Assembly: GCA_964398945.1 (NCBI GenBank)
Contig: CAYNOT010000017.1
Location: 1 to 64,000, forward strand
Origin: JBGTGG01 sp964398945
GTDB taxonomy: Bacteria > Bacteroidota > Bacteroidia > Cytophagales > Cyclobacteriaceae
Direction: 5' to 3'
DNA: 64,000 nucleotides
Shown here piece by piece: positions 41,486-50,421 of the stretch (position 1 is its first letter; the number at the start of each line of letters is the position of its first letter). The notes under the pieces are model-generated. The model made no database searches and had not been told where the DNA came from. It worked only from the letters and a program-made list of their open reading frames with translations. The translations under genes and the position numbers were made by a program.

Positions 41486-42331
41486 ATGAAAATGAAAAAA
41501 CTACTTGTTCTCGGCCTTCTCTCCCTTGGGTTCAGTCCTGTATTTGGGCAAAATTTTTATGCTACGTTTAGTGCAGGTTATGCCGCTCCAATTGGCAGTC
41601 AGGCAATTACCTACGAAGAATCCAATTTCTATCCGGACCAGGGGGATGATGTCTATTCGTATAAAAGTGTAAACGGATCATACGGTGCAGGCACAACTAT
41701 AAATGCCTCGATTGGCTATATGTTCAATCCTGTCCTGGGCTTAGACTTGAATTTCAACTACTTAATTGGAAACGAATATACAGGTGCGGACAAGTATGGG
41801 TACACCAGTTCAGAATATATCGCAGAGCAAAAAATAAGGGCTTCCGGTTTTTTTGCCAGCCCTACACTCCTTGTAAATGTTGGAGGGGAAAAATTTTCCC
41901 CCTATGCAAAATTGGGGATGATAGTTGGAAAAGTTATCCTCAAAGAGGATGGAAATGATAGATGGATCAGCGGAGGGCAAGTGACTTACGAAGAAAAAAT
42001 GGAAGCTGAAACCACTGGCAAACTCTCAGTTGGTGTGCGTGGTGGTATCGGTGTCCGGTACGCTATAAACCTTAACCTCTCGTTATTTGGGGAAGTGATG
42101 TACACGGGAATGAATTATCTCAAGGAAGAAAGAAATGTAACACGCTACGATAGCAATGGTGATGACGTATTGGACGAACTATATGAATATGAAAAGAAAA
42201 CGATATACAAGAAAGAAATCACGGGATATTCAGAAAATCCGGATCTTCCAAGGGAAGAACTTCAAACACCCGCTCCGTTGAGCAGCGTTGGGTTTAATTT
42301 CGGAATCCAATTTTCTTTTAAGGGTATTTGA
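41486..42331 (+). CDS. Outer-membrane beta-barrel protein
   Basis: 281 residues with a signal peptide (MKMKKLLVLGLLSLGFSPVFGQ). Alternating strands with glycine and aromatic residues follow (GYMFNPVLGLDLNFNYLIGN, FSPYAKLGMIVGK, GVRGGIGVRYAINLNLSLFGEVMYTGMNY), ending in a terminal phenylalanine-rich strand (FNFGIQFSFKGI). This is the OmpA/PorT-like barrel layout found widely in Bacteroidota. It has no peptidoglycan-binding domain. It is followed by a strong bidirectional terminator. Confidence 0.82.
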   Translation: MKMKKLLVLGLLSLGFSPVFGQNFYATFSAGYAAPIGSQAITYEESNFYPDQGDDVYSYKSVNGSYGAGTTINASIGYMFNPVLGLDLNFNYLIGNEYTGADKYGYTSSEYIAEQKIRASGFFASPTLLVNVGGEKFSPYAKLGMIVGKVILKEDGNDRWISGGQVTYEEKMEAETTGKLSVGVRGGIGVRYAINLNLSLFGEVMYTGMNYLKEERNVTRYDSNGDDVLDELYEYEKKTIYKKEITGYSENPDLPREELQTPAPLSSVGFNFGIQFSFKGI

Positions 42332-42351
42332 CCATTTAAAAACCTTTATAG

Positions 42352-42387
42352 CAAAAAGGGCCGATCAAAAATGATCGGCCCTTTTTT
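42352..42387. terminator. Bidirectional terminator between barrel protein and surE
   Basis: GGGCCGATCA (42358-42367), a 4-base loop, and TGATCGGCCC (42372-42381) form a perfect 10-bp stem with A-tract on the left and T-tract on the right. It can stop transcription from both convergent genes. Confidence 0.92.
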
Positions 42388-42402
42388 ATGGGGATTATTC
42401 AA

Positions 42403-43179
42403 TTACAAAATATTCCAATCTTCATTCAAAATCGGGATTGCCTGGTGGGCGGTTAAATCAAACATGCACGGCACAACCGATACATAATTGTTTGCAATTG
42501 CCCATTCATCATTGTCTTCGCCCTTATCAAAATTTACGAAATTGCCGGCCATCCAAAAATACCTTCTTCCGTTTGGATCGAAACGTTCATCAAATTGTTC
42601 CACCCATTTTGCATTGGATTGGCGTGCGATACGGATACCTTTCAGGTTTTCATTTCGTTTCGGTGGGAAATTAACATTTAACGCCACCCCTTTTGGAAGG
42701 CCTTTGTCCAGTACTTGCTTTACAATCTTTGTAATGTATTCTTCCGTATGGGAAAAATCTGCATTGTGTGAGAAATCGCACAATGAAAAGCCAATGGCCG
42801 GTGTGCCTTCTATCGCCCCTTCTATCGCAGCCGACATGGTACCGGAATACAATACACTAATTGATGTATTGCTTCCATGATTAATACCACTCACCACAAT
42901 ACTGGGTTGCCGTTTGTCTTTCAACACAAAATGGCGCGCCATCTTCACACAATCAGCCGGTGTACCACTGCATTCATACGCTTTGATGCCCTCAAAAATG
43001 TTTGACTCCTCAAGTCGCAACGTTTCACCTACAGTGATCGCATGCCCCATGCCTGATTGCGGACTATCCGGTGCTACCACCAGCACGTCCCCCAACTTCG
43101 AAACGATTTCAACAAGCGTTCTTATTCCATTCGATGTGATCCCATCATCGTTGGAAACAAGGATAAGTGGTCTTTCCAT
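42403..43179 (-). CDS. surE: 5'-nucleotidase SurE
   Basis: 258 residues. It is a metal-dependent nucleoside monophosphate phosphatase linked to stress survival. It opens with LILVSNDDGITSNGIRTLVE (the DD metal site), has VVAPDSPQSGMGHAIT, and VSGINHGSNTSISVLYSGTM with the catalytic Asn/Ser loop. It keeps the GFSLCDFS and NVNFPP blocks. It lies 13 bases after the stop of the secreted hypothetical upstream and may belong to the dnaG-ribBA transcript. Confidence 0.96.
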   Translation of the reverse strand: MERPLILVSNDDGITSNGIRTLVEIVSKLGDVLVVAPDSPQSGMGHAITVGETLRLEESNIFEGIKAYECSGTPADCVKMARHFVLKDKRQPSIVVSGINHGSNTSISVLYSGTMSAAIEGAIEGTPAIGFSLCDFSHNADFSHTEEYITKIVKQVLDKGLPKGVALNVNFPPKRNENLKGIRIARQSNAKWVEQFDERFDPNGRRYFWMAGNFVNFDKGEDNDEWAIANNYVSVVPCMFDLTAHQAIPILNEDWNIL

Positions 43180-43192
43180 TAAAATTACTGAA

Positions 43193-43792
43193 TTAAAAAA
43201 GTGAATTATAGTATGCTACAATCTTCGCAAGATCGTATTTCTCGTCAAACTTTAAGCGGTTGACTTTGATATACTTTTCAACATCGTTTGATTTTTTTCC
43301 CATTAAGTTTAGCAAGTCGTTTTTATTTCCTTTAAAGGCCACCACTTCCCCATCTTCCTGAAGAAAGAAATAATAATTGACCAGCACTTGGCGTGTATAG
43401 GAGCCCATATAAAAAGCAGAACTATACGTTTTATATTCCAACGCTTCGCGCGAAAGCAACGTCATCTTTCCCTGCACGAGCAATTCAAAAAAAACAGGTG
43501 TTTTATAACCAACGGTAGCATTGAACGGTAGTGTATAGAAATCCCGGTAACGGTGGGCAGTTTCATCAAAAATCTCAAAATGCAAAACTTTACGTGCCGT
43601 ATAGACTTCCGCTTTATCCTCCCGGATCAAAAACTGAACGAGGTCTTGTTGAAGATCGTACTTTACTTGTCCTTTCAATGTGTCGCCCGATTCCAGTATA
43701 ATTTTTCCTTCGTGCCACATTTCAAATGGCCAAACCTGTCCATTCGAAAAAAAGGGTAACAGGAAAAATAATATGAAGAGTCCATTTCTCAT
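43193..43792 (-). CDS. Secreted protein, function unknown
   Basis: 199 residues with a signal peptide (MRNGLFILFFLLPFFSNGQ). The mature part is mostly beta: GKIILESGDTLKGQVKYDLQQDLVQF, then a central domain and a helical end (KYDLAKIVAYYNSLF). The G-x-I-x-x-x-x-GDT-L-x-G-x-V/I pattern is a common start of exported Bacteroidota hypotheticals. Its start overlaps the ribBA stop by four bases (ATGA), so it is translated with ribBA. No function can be read. Confidence 0.82.
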   Translation of the reverse strand: MRNGLFILFFLLPFFSNGQVWPFEMWHEGKIILESGDTLKGQVKYDLQQDLVQFLIREDKAEVYTARKVLHFEIFDETAHRYRDFYTLPFNATVGYKTPVFFELLVQGKMTLLSREALEYKTYSSAFYMGSYTRQVLVNYYFFLQEDGEVVAFKGNKNDLLNLMGKKSNDVEKYIKVNRLKFDEKYDLAKIVAYYNSLF

Positions 43793-45006
43793 TTCTTGCC
43801 TAAAATTGTATGTCCTAATTTATCCCGCTTCGTTTCCAGGTATCTTGAGTTGTGTGGATTTGATGCAATCTCTATCGGAACGTTCTCCACTATTTCCAAA
43901 TTGTACCCCATCAACCCAACCCGTTTTTTTGGGTTATTGGTGATCAACCTGATTTTGGAAATATTCAGTGCGCGTAGTATTTGCGCACCGACCCCGTAAT
44001 CACGTTCATCCATATCGAAACCAAGTTTGATATTTGCTTCAACGGTATCAAGGCCTTCTTCTTGCAATTTGTATGCCTTTAATTTATTTATCAATCCAAT
44101 ACCCCGGCCTTCCTGCTTCATGTACAGCACCACTCCTTTTCCTTCGCGGTCAACAATCTCCATTGCCTGATGCAACTGTGAACCACAATCACATCTGCAC
44201 GATCCAAATATATCACCCGTTACACATGACGAGTGGACCCGCACCAGCACGGGTTCATCTTCTTCCCACGTGCCTTTCACCAATGCCATGTGTACTTCCT
44301 GCGTGTTGGTTTGTTCGAATGCCACCAGTTTAAAATGCCCGTGTTCGGTAGGCATATCGACTTCCACTTCACGTTTGATCAACGTTTCTTTTTTGATCCG
44401 ATACTCGATCAGGTCTTTTATGGATACGAGTTTCAAATCAAAACGTTCGGCAACTTTTACCAAATCCGGAAGACGCGCCATGGAACCGTCTTCGTTCATG
44501 ATCTCCACCAAAACACCACCCGGTTTAAACCCGGCAAGGCGTGCAAAGTCAATGGCAGCTTCAGTATGCCCTGCCCTGCGCAATACGCCTCCGCGTTTTG
44601 CTTTGAGCGGAAAAATATGGCCGGGTTTTCCTAATTCTTGCGGATCGGTTTCGGGATCAACTAAAGCACGAATGGTTTTAAAGCGATCGTGTGCAGAAAT
44701 CCCGGTGGTGCAGCCATGGCCAATTAAATCAACCGAAACCGTAAACGGGGTTTCATACGCTGCCGTGTTTTTGCCTACCATCATTTCAAGCCCCAACTCC
44801 TCACAACGTTGCTCAATGAGCGGCACACATATCAATCCGCGACCGTGTGTAGCCATGAAGTTTACAATCTCAGGTGTTACGGTTTCAGCCGCACAAATAA
44901 AGTCGCCTTCATTCTCGCGGTCTTCATCGTCCACCACGATGATCACTTTCCCATTCTTAATCTCCTCGATGGCTTCCTCGATGGTATTCAATTTAATTTC
45001 ATTCAT
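43789..45006 (-). CDS. ribBA: Bifunctional DHBP synthase / GTP cyclohydrolase II
   Basis: About 405 residues. It carries out both opening steps of riboflavin synthesis. The N-terminal RibB domain has VVDDEDRENEGDFICAAE and the THGRGLICVPL and GHTEAAIDFARLAG blocks. The C-terminal RibA domain has the zinc cysteines in HSSCVTGDIFGSCRCDCGSQ, then YMKQEGRGIGLINKLKAY and DYGVGAQIL. The ATG at 45006 is chosen over 45048 because the latter would overlap dnaG. It follows dnaG by 25 bases. Confidence 0.96.
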   Translation of the reverse strand: MNEIKLNTIEEAIEEIKNGKVIIVVDDEDRENEGDFICAAETVTPEIVNFMATHGRGLICVPLIEQRCEELGLEMMVGKNTAAYETPFTVSVDLIGHGCTTGISAHDRFKTIRALVDPETDPQELGKPGHIFPLKAKRGGVLRRAGHTEAAIDFARLAGFKPGGVLVEIMNEDGSMARLPDLVKVAERFDLKLVSIKDLIEYRIKKETLIKREVEVDMPTEHGHFKLVAFEQTNTQEVHMALVKGTWEEDEPVLVRVHSSCVTGDIFGSCRCDCGSQLHQAMEIVDREGKGVVLYMKQEGRGIGLINKLKAYKLQEEGLDTVEANIKLGFDMDERDYGVGAQILRALNISKIRLITNNPKKRVGLMGYNLEIVENVPIEIASNPHNSRYLETKRDKLGHTILGKK

Positions 45007-45031
45007 ATATTTTTGTCCAATTAATGAAACA

Positions 45032-46978
45032 TTAATCGTTCTGTACAAGTTTCACACTGGGTAATATCACTCTTCCTAATCCTGATGCTATTTCATTTTT
45101 ATAGTTATCTATAGCATATTGAATACCCATCAATTCTGTCTCTTCTTCATGCGAACTCGCTTCTTTTATTTTCTGAAGATTATCGTTTAGCATCTTCACC
45201 ACAATTCCAAACTTCAATTGCATCACAATTTTATAAGGTGCTTTTTCAACCTCATACTCATTGCCAATAATTATATGATTAGTCTTCCATCCATCACTAA
45301 TAAAATATTTCTGTACCAAAAAATCAGACACATATGAGGAGAGATGGGTTGGGAGTGTGCTTATAAATCGGGCTGGTTTTACATCATTTCCATTAGCAAC
45401 CTCACCTTTGTAATGATCGATTATGTCTTGATGAACTTGATTTAAAAATGTTACATCTTGAGATTCTTTAAAAAGATAATCAAAAACGAATTCTTCATCA
45501 TTAACTTTTTGATATCCATGGTTGATTAGAACTTTAATAAATTCCCGTTCAAACAAATCCAAGCTTTCATCGGCTGATAATAAAAAGGATTTTGAAAGAG
45601 TATGGATTTCGGAAAGCGATTCTACCAAATAATCTCTTGAGACAGTATTTTCAGCTTGTCGATCGGAAGTACGGTTAGCCAACAAAATTTTCTTTACTTC
45701 AATACTAAGCACAGAAAGAGGAACCTCAAGCTCTTTGCTACATTCCTGTAAGTAAATCGTTCTTTTTAATGGGTCAGGTATGACCGATATTGACTTTACC
45801 ATTTCCCGAATAAGTTCCGCTTTCTTGATCGGATCCTTTGAAGCTTCCGCAGAAAACAAATCAATCTTAAACGAAATAAAATCTTTTTGATTCCCGGCAA
45901 GGAATTGTTTGAATTCGGTGCTTCCCTTCTTTCTAGAAAAACTATCCGGATCCTCCCCATCGGGAAATAAAACTACACGAACATTAAGCCCGCCTTTTAG
46001 TACTAAATCTATTCCGCGTAAGGCAGCTTTGATACCGGCCGCATCGCCATCAAACAGTACCGTTACATTTTCAGTAAACCGCCTGATCAGTTTGATTTGT
46101 TCTTCCGTAAGGGCAGTACCCGAAGAAGAAACCACATTGTCAACACCCGCAAGGTGCAGGGAGATTACATCGGTATACCCTTCAACCAAAAAACAAACAT
46201 CGTCCCTGCGAATGGCATTCTTTGCCTGGTATAAACCATAAAGCACATTGCCCTTATGGTAAATATCCGTTTCCGGGGAGTTGATATACTTCGGCTGGCC
46301 CTTTTCTTTTGTAAGGATGCGCGCACCAAACGCGATAATCTTTCCACTCAGGTTGTGCACAGGGAAAATTACCCTTCCGCGAAAGCGGTCGTACACTTTT
46401 CCACCTTCCTTCGAAATCGTGAGCCCTGCTTTTTCAAGGATCGATTGGCTAAATCCTTTTTGAAGGGCAGCCTTGGTAAGGTGGTCCCATTCGTTTAAGC
46501 TATAGCCTAGTTCAAATTCCTTGATCGTGCGGTCATGAAAACCCCGCTCATGAAAATAACTCAATCCAATGCTTTGGCCTTCTTCATGGTTGAACAAAAG
46601 ATCGTGATAATACTCTTTTGCATAATTCATGACAATATAAAGGCCGTCCCGCTCCGATTGCTGGGCCAATTGCTCCGCGCTAACGGCTTCATCCTGGATT
46701 TCCACGCCATACTTTTTGGCCAAAAACCGGATGGTCTCTGTGTAGCTCAGCCCTTCATGCTCCATCACAAACGTGATCGCATCCCCTCCTTTTCCGCTAC
46801 TGAAATCCTTGAAAATGCCTTTGGACGGAACCACATAAAACGAAGCGGTCTTCTCGTTTGTGAAGGGACTCAACGCTTTGTAGTTCTGACCCGACCGTTT
46901 TAGGGACACGAAATCGCCCACCACATCCACGATGTCGACCCTGCTTTTTACTTCTTCTATGGTTGCTGTTGAAATCAT
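45032..46978 (-). CDS. dnaG: DNA primase with an N-terminal domain lacking zinc ligands
   Basis: 648 residues. It synthesises RNA primers for replication. The N-terminal domain has the right frame (VDIVDVVGDFVSLKRSGQNY, then EKTASFYVVPSKGIFKDFSS, GKGGDAITFVMEHEG). The usual CPFH is SPFT and the usual CFGC is DFSS, so all four zinc ligands of a classic CHC2 domain are gone. The TOPRIM core is intact (FLVEGYTDVISLHLAGVDN, VTVLFDGDAAGIKAALRGID). The C-terminal helicase-binding region is present and diverged. The RNA polymerase domain signature RFRGRVIFPVHNLSGKIIAFGAR is present. Length is normal. Confidence 0.95.
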   Translation of the reverse strand: MISTATIEEVKSRVDIVDVVGDFVSLKRSGQNYKALSPFTNEKTASFYVVPSKGIFKDFSSGKGGDAITFVMEHEGLSYTETIRFLAKKYGVEIQDEAVSAEQLAQQSERDGLYIVMNYAKEYYHDLLFNHEEGQSIGLSYFHERGFHDRTIKEFELGYSLNEWDHLTKAALQKGFSQSILEKAGLTISKEGGKVYDRFRGRVIFPVHNLSGKIIAFGARILTKEKGQPKYINSPETDIYHKGNVLYGLYQAKNAIRRDDVCFLVEGYTDVISLHLAGVDNVVSSSGTALTEEQIKLIRRFTENVTVLFDGDAAGIKAALRGIDLVLKGGLNVRVVLFPDGEDPDSFSRKKGSTEFKQFLAGNQKDFISFKIDLFSAEASKDPIKKAELIREMVKSISVIPDPLKRTIYLQECSKELEVPLSVLSIEVKKILLANRTSDRQAENTVSRDYLVESLSEIHTLSKSFLLSADESLDLFEREFIKVLINHGYQKVNDEEFVFDYLFKESQDVTFLNQVHQDIIDHYKGEVANGNDVKPARFISTLPTHLSSYVSDFLVQKYFISDGWKTNHIIIGNEYEVEKAPYKIVMQLKFGIVVKMLNDNLQKIKEASSHEEETELMGIQYAIDNYKNEIASGLGRVILPSVKLVQND

Positions 46979-47381
46979 CCGGAATTGCGACCCAAAGATA
47001 ATCGTTCGAAAATACTTTCCCGGTTTGCGGTTTTTATCTTTTTTAAAGGGTCAGGAAATTTTTGAAAACCAATTTTTCTTTGGGGCGGCTTTGCAAGCTC
47101 TTTGACAAAGCTTGTGGGCTTTGGTCCCGAATGCTTTCGGAATGCTTGCAAATAGCGTTGGGTATTAGTTCTATGTAATTTCCATTCTTTACGTTTGAGC
47201 CCTTTAATTTAACCGCCATTTATCCGCCAAATCTTCATTATATCCGTCATAAGTCTCTTAGGGCTGTCCCGTCAGAGGTTTCATTTATATCCTGATATTC
47301 TTTATTCATTCGTAATTTTTCCTCTCTCTTTCACAAATTCAACTGCTTTTTTAACGGACATTTATCGGACATATCGGACAT
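46979..47381. other. 403-base spacer with hairpin repeat
   Basis: No gene seen. It contains the hairpin repeat at 47090-47165 (TTTGCAAGC against GCTTGCAAA, followed by TAGCGTTGGG). Near the AlbA-type gene's 3' end there are small direct repeats of CGGACAT (47356-47380). The string GGGCTGTCCCGTCAGAGG at 47260-47277 may be the edge of a dispersed element; I cannot place it. Confidence 0.5.
47090..47165 (+). repeat. Hairpin repeat, left of AlbA-type gene
   Basis: TTTGCAAGC (47090-47098) is complementary to GCTTGCAAA (47144-47152). GTGGGCTTTGG lies in the loop, and TAGCGTTGGGTAT follows. The words GTGGGCTTTGG, TGCTTGCAAA and GCGTTGG recur in the same order and orientation at 48788-48826 on the other side of the gene. 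On the minus strand its end reads ACCCAAC, which fits the RYYYAAC core of integron attC sites, but the opposite core is missing. Confidence 0.6.
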
Positions 47382-48695
47382 TTACCGGAAATAATACTTT
47401 GTTGCTTTTTTATCTCCTACCTTATAAACAAGATGTTTATCTATCAATTCTGTTAAATCTCTTCTTGCCGTTCTATCAGTAACATTATATCGTTTTACAT
47501 ATTCCGAAGTAAGAATTTCACCGATTGTTTTAAAGTGAAGCAGTGCATCTATTTGTCTTTCATTCAGTCCAAGTTTGGCTAATTGTTCTTCGTTCAGGCT
47601 ATTTTTGAAAAGTGTTGCCAACAAACCATTTTGAAATTCTTTTATTTCGGGTTCAGGCAATCCCGCTTCTTTACAGGATGAATATATTTTCTGTATTCCA
47701 CGTCCCCAAGTATCAATTAATCCGCCTTTAAAGCAAACATCAGCAATAAGTGTATTTCTCGGCTGTGAAGCGTGAAACCCCTTTAATGCTTCTAAACTCA
47801 ATCCTTGTGGCAAAGCTCCCTCATTCCAAAAAATAATTTTGTCGTCATAAACCCGAATTTGTACAGGTGCACCCATATAATTGCGGTGTACCAAAGCATT
47901 TAAAATTACTTCACGCAATGCAGCAATCGGATATTCGGGTGTTTCAACGCGTTTCATTCCTTCAAATGACACCTTTTTGATGATAAACTTGTGGTGTATT
48001 TGTTGCAAAACCGCCTGGTACATATTTATCAGATTGCTTTCTTCATTTTCCTGAAAAATTAAATCGGCATCGTCTTTCCCAAAACGACCAATTTTAACGT
48101 GAATGTTTGGATAAAATTTGCCGGGGTCTTTTCCAAACAAAACAATAGCAGCACGTTTTAACTGTCCGTTTTCAACCAAACGAAGTTTGTCAAACAACTG
48201 TTGAATGGAAAGTCCTTTGCTTTCAGGCAAACGTCCTGAAAATTCGGCTTCCTGAACAAAGGTGGCTACGGCTTTTTCGTCAATGTCGTCAAAAGTTGCT
48301 CTTGGTTCAATTACATCATCCCACGTTTTACCCGACTTCTTCAACAGAAATTCGTTTAATGATGCTCCTGTCAATTCCTGCTTGGTGCTTCCGCTTCGGT
48401 AATAGTATCTTCCTCTTAGGGAAATAGGAACAGAGTAGGGATGTATTACAATTTCTATAAAATGCTTTCCTGCTTCTTCGTGTAAGTTTACTTCTGCTGT
48501 AATTCCCATTAAATTCCTGATTTTGTTCGGAATTTCATCCATCAGTTTTTTGTAATCATCTATACCGGCAACTTTTCCGTTATCATCTTTTCCGATAAAA
48601 ATTACTCCGCCTTGTGCGTTGGAAAAACCACAAACCCATTTCAGGTAATCATCGTGCCAACTTTGTTTGTATTCTGTGTTTTGTGTTTCGGGCAT
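47382..48695 (-). CDS. AlbA_2/Schlafen-type ATP-binding protein with winged helix
   Basis: 437 residues from the ATG at 48695 (MPETQNTEYKQSW; an upstream ATG gives eight extra residues). The N-terminal AlbA_2 domain shows WVCGFSNAQGGVIFIGKDDNGKVAG. The middle is a GHKL-type ATPase region (EVILNALVHRNYMGAPVQIRVYDDKIIFWNEGALP), then FKGGLIDTWGRGIQKI. The C-terminus is a helix-turn-helix (GEILTSEYVKRYNVTDRTARRDLTELIDKHLV). Such proteins are usual in accessory regions and are predicted regulators or defence-related; the role is unknown. It is flanked by similar hairpin repeats on both sides. Confidence 0.87.
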   Translation of the reverse strand: MPETQNTEYKQSWHDDYLKWVCGFSNAQGGVIFIGKDDNGKVAGIDDYKKLMDEIPNKIRNLMGITAEVNLHEEAGKHFIEIVIHPYSVPISLRGRYYYRSGSTKQELTGASLNEFLLKKSGKTWDDVIEPRATFDDIDEKAVATFVQEAEFSGRLPESKGLSIQQLFDKLRLVENGQLKRAAIVLFGKDPGKFYPNIHVKIGRFGKDDADLIFQENEESNLINMYQAVLQQIHHKFIIKKVSFEGMKRVETPEYPIAALREVILNALVHRNYMGAPVQIRVYDDKIIFWNEGALPQGLSLEALKGFHASQPRNTLIADVCFKGGLIDTWGRGIQKIYSSCKEAGLPEPEIKEFQNGLLATLFKNSLNEEQLAKLGLNERQIDALLHFKTIGEILTSEYVKRYNVTDRTARRDLTELIDKHLVYKVGDKKATKYYFR

Positions 48696-48751
48696 TGTAT
48701 TTATTTTCCTTTTAAACATTTCGTTTATTAAATAGCCAATTTAATAAAACT

Positions 48752-48830
48752 GCCCCAACAGCTAAAGCTGCATTTACAATCTTGGCGTGTGGGGCTTTGG
48801 CAATGTGCTTGCAAAATGCGTTGGCTATCT
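48752..48830 (+). repeat. Hairpin repeat, right of AlbA-type gene
   Basis: CCAAC (48755-48759) can pair with GTTGG (48820-48824), and GCATTT (48770-48775) with AAATGC (48814-48819). This leaves a loop with GTGGGGCTTTGG and TGCTTGCAAAA. The nested outer and inner pairing with CCAAC/GTTGG ends resembles attC-type recombination sites, but the outer cores are not exact RYYYAAC/GTTRRRY. It is in the same orientation as the 47090-47165 repeat. Confidence 0.55.
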
Positions 48831-49326
48831 CTATCATATTTTCAACATTAAAGTCCTTATTCTTTAAACCAATTTTTACTTATTTCACTGGACTTAAGTA
48901 TAAACGCCACGAAGGCACTAAGACACTAAAGTTTTTTATCAGATTGCATTCAAAATGAATACTTTTCTATAGATGGCATTCGTCTTAAAATGGTTAGTTG
49001 CACTGCTGTCTTTTAGGCTTACTGCTAACTTCAAAATAAAGCTGAGTCTAAATTGAAACGATCCGAAAAATGCTCGTCACTCAGAGCCTGCCTGCGCGTA
49101 GCCGATTCGGCAAAGGCAGGCGTTAGCGAAGAGTCTTTGGGATCACTAAATCCGGTATTTTGAGAATTCCACAAAGATTCTTCGTTCCCCGATTTGCATC
49201 GGGGCTCCATCTGGATAACGTCCTTTCATTTTTTCGGTACCAAATTAAATCCCAAAGTTTTACACATACCATAAAGTTTTGTTTTAGGAGGCAAATGCGC
49301 CTAAATTGCAGCCAATTCGCTAAAAA
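48831..49326. other. Repeat-rich spacer before mrp
   Basis: No gene seen. It holds an ACGCCACGAAGGCACTAAGA type dispersed repeat (48906-48934). It then holds two facing copies of the GTCA...GAAGA(A/G)TCTTTG element: 49075-49140 on the plus strand and 49168-49223 on the minus strand. No convincing promoter for mrp was found. Confidence 0.5.
49075..49223. repeat. Two facing copies of the GTCA...GAATCTTTG element
   Basis: The left copy starts GTCACTCAGAG, has an internal GCCTGCCT/AGGCAGGC hairpin, and ends GCGAAGAGTCTTTGGG. The right copy, read on the minus strand, starts near ACGTTATCCAGATGGAG, has a CCCCGAT/ATCGGGG hairpin and ends CGAAGAATCTTTGTGG. The middles differ but the ends are shared. 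Further copies lie at 21344 and 60912. Confidence 0.6.
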
Positions 49327-50421
49327 ATGAGTTTTTCAAAAGAAGATATACTAAAAGCCTTAAGTACGGTTGATGATCCCGATCTGAAACGTGATTTGGT
49401 GAGCCTCAACATGATAAAGGATGTTGAAGTAGCCGAAAATAGTGTTGGTTTTACAGTTGTTTTGACCACACCCGCGTGTCCGCTAAAGGAAAAAATACGG
49501 CAGGATTGTGAGGAAGCTGTGAAAAAAGCAGTGGGCGGGGATGTTGCCATCAACATTACGATGACTTCTTCGGTCACGACCATGCGCAACAATACCCCTT
49601 TGTTGCCGGGCGTTAAGAATATCATTGCCATTGCTTCCGGAAAAGGTGGTGTTGGGAAATCAACGGTTACTTCCAATCTGGCAGTGGCGCTATCCATGGC
49701 AGGCGCAAAAGTGGGATTGATTGATGCCGATATTTACGGCCCTTCCATCCCCACCATGTTCAATTGCGAAACCGAGCAACCTGAAGTCCGCAATGAAGAC
49801 GGAAAAAACCTTCTGATCCCGATTGAACAATATGGCATAAAACTGGTTTCGATTGGATTTTTAACCCCCCCGGACCAGGCAGTCGTTTGGCGTGGCCCGA
49901 TGGCCAGTGCTGCCTTAAAACAATTTTTTACAGATGTTGTCTGGGGTGATCTCGATTATTTGTTGATTGATTTGCCTCCCGGCACCAGTGATATCCATTT
50001 AACATTGGTCCAAACCGTGCCGGTAACGGGTGCCGTCATTGTTACCACCCCGCAAAAAGTGGCGTTGGCGGATGCCAATAAAGGATTGTTGATGTTCAAG
50101 CAGCCGCAAATCAATGTTCCTTTATTGGGGATCGTTGAGAATATGGCCTACTTCACCCCTGCCGAACTTCCGGATAACAAGTACTTTATTTTTGGTGAGA
50201 ATGGAGGTAAAAACCTCGCTACCAAATATAATGTGCCCTTTTTAGGACAAATCCCGCTCGTGCAAAGCATCCGCGAAAGCGGTGACAGCGGACTCCCTGC
50301 TGTATTGAAAGAAGGGCCACAAGCAGATGCATTTAAAGAACTGGCGGAAAATTTAGCACGCCAGATTGCCATAAGAAATGCTAACTTTGAAAAAACCCAA
50401 AAAGTTGAACTGAAAGTCTGA
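49327..50421 (+). CDS. Mrp/ApbC iron-sulfur carrier ATPase
   Basis: 364 residues. The N-terminal MIP18-like domain (ILKALSTVDDPDLKRDLVSLNMIKDV) is followed by a P-loop ATPase with the deviant Walker A IASGKGGVGKSTVTSNLA (near residues 103-118). Further on is DYLLIDLPPGTSDIHLTL. It transfers iron-sulfur clusters to target proteins. In family members a C-terminal CxxC binds the cluster; here the corresponding stretch (GIVENMAYFTPAELPDNKY) has no CxxC, which is common in Bacteroidota Mrp. It overlaps the NifU-domain gene by one base. Confidence 0.95.
   Translation: MSFSKEDILKALSTVDDPDLKRDLVSLNMIKDVEVAENSVGFTVVLTTPACPLKEKIRQDCEEAVKKAVGGDVAINITMTSSVTTMRNNTPLLPGVKNIIAIASGKGGVGKSTVTSNLAVALSMAGAKVGLIDADIYGPSIPTMFNCETEQPEVRNEDGKNLLIPIEQYGIKLVSIGFLTPPDQAVVWRGPMASAALKQFFTDVVWGDLDYLLIDLPPGTSDIHLTLVQTVPVTGAVIVTTPQKVALADANKGLLMFKQPQINVPLLGIVENMAYFTPAELPDNKYFIFGENGGKNLATKYNVPFLGQIPLVQSIRESGDSGLPAVLKEGPQADAFKELAENLARQIAIRNANFEKTQKVELKV

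Noticed and set aside
47090..48830. Full integron
   Set aside because: No integrase, no attI, and the attC-like cores are inexact. Only a cassette-like arrangement is claimed.
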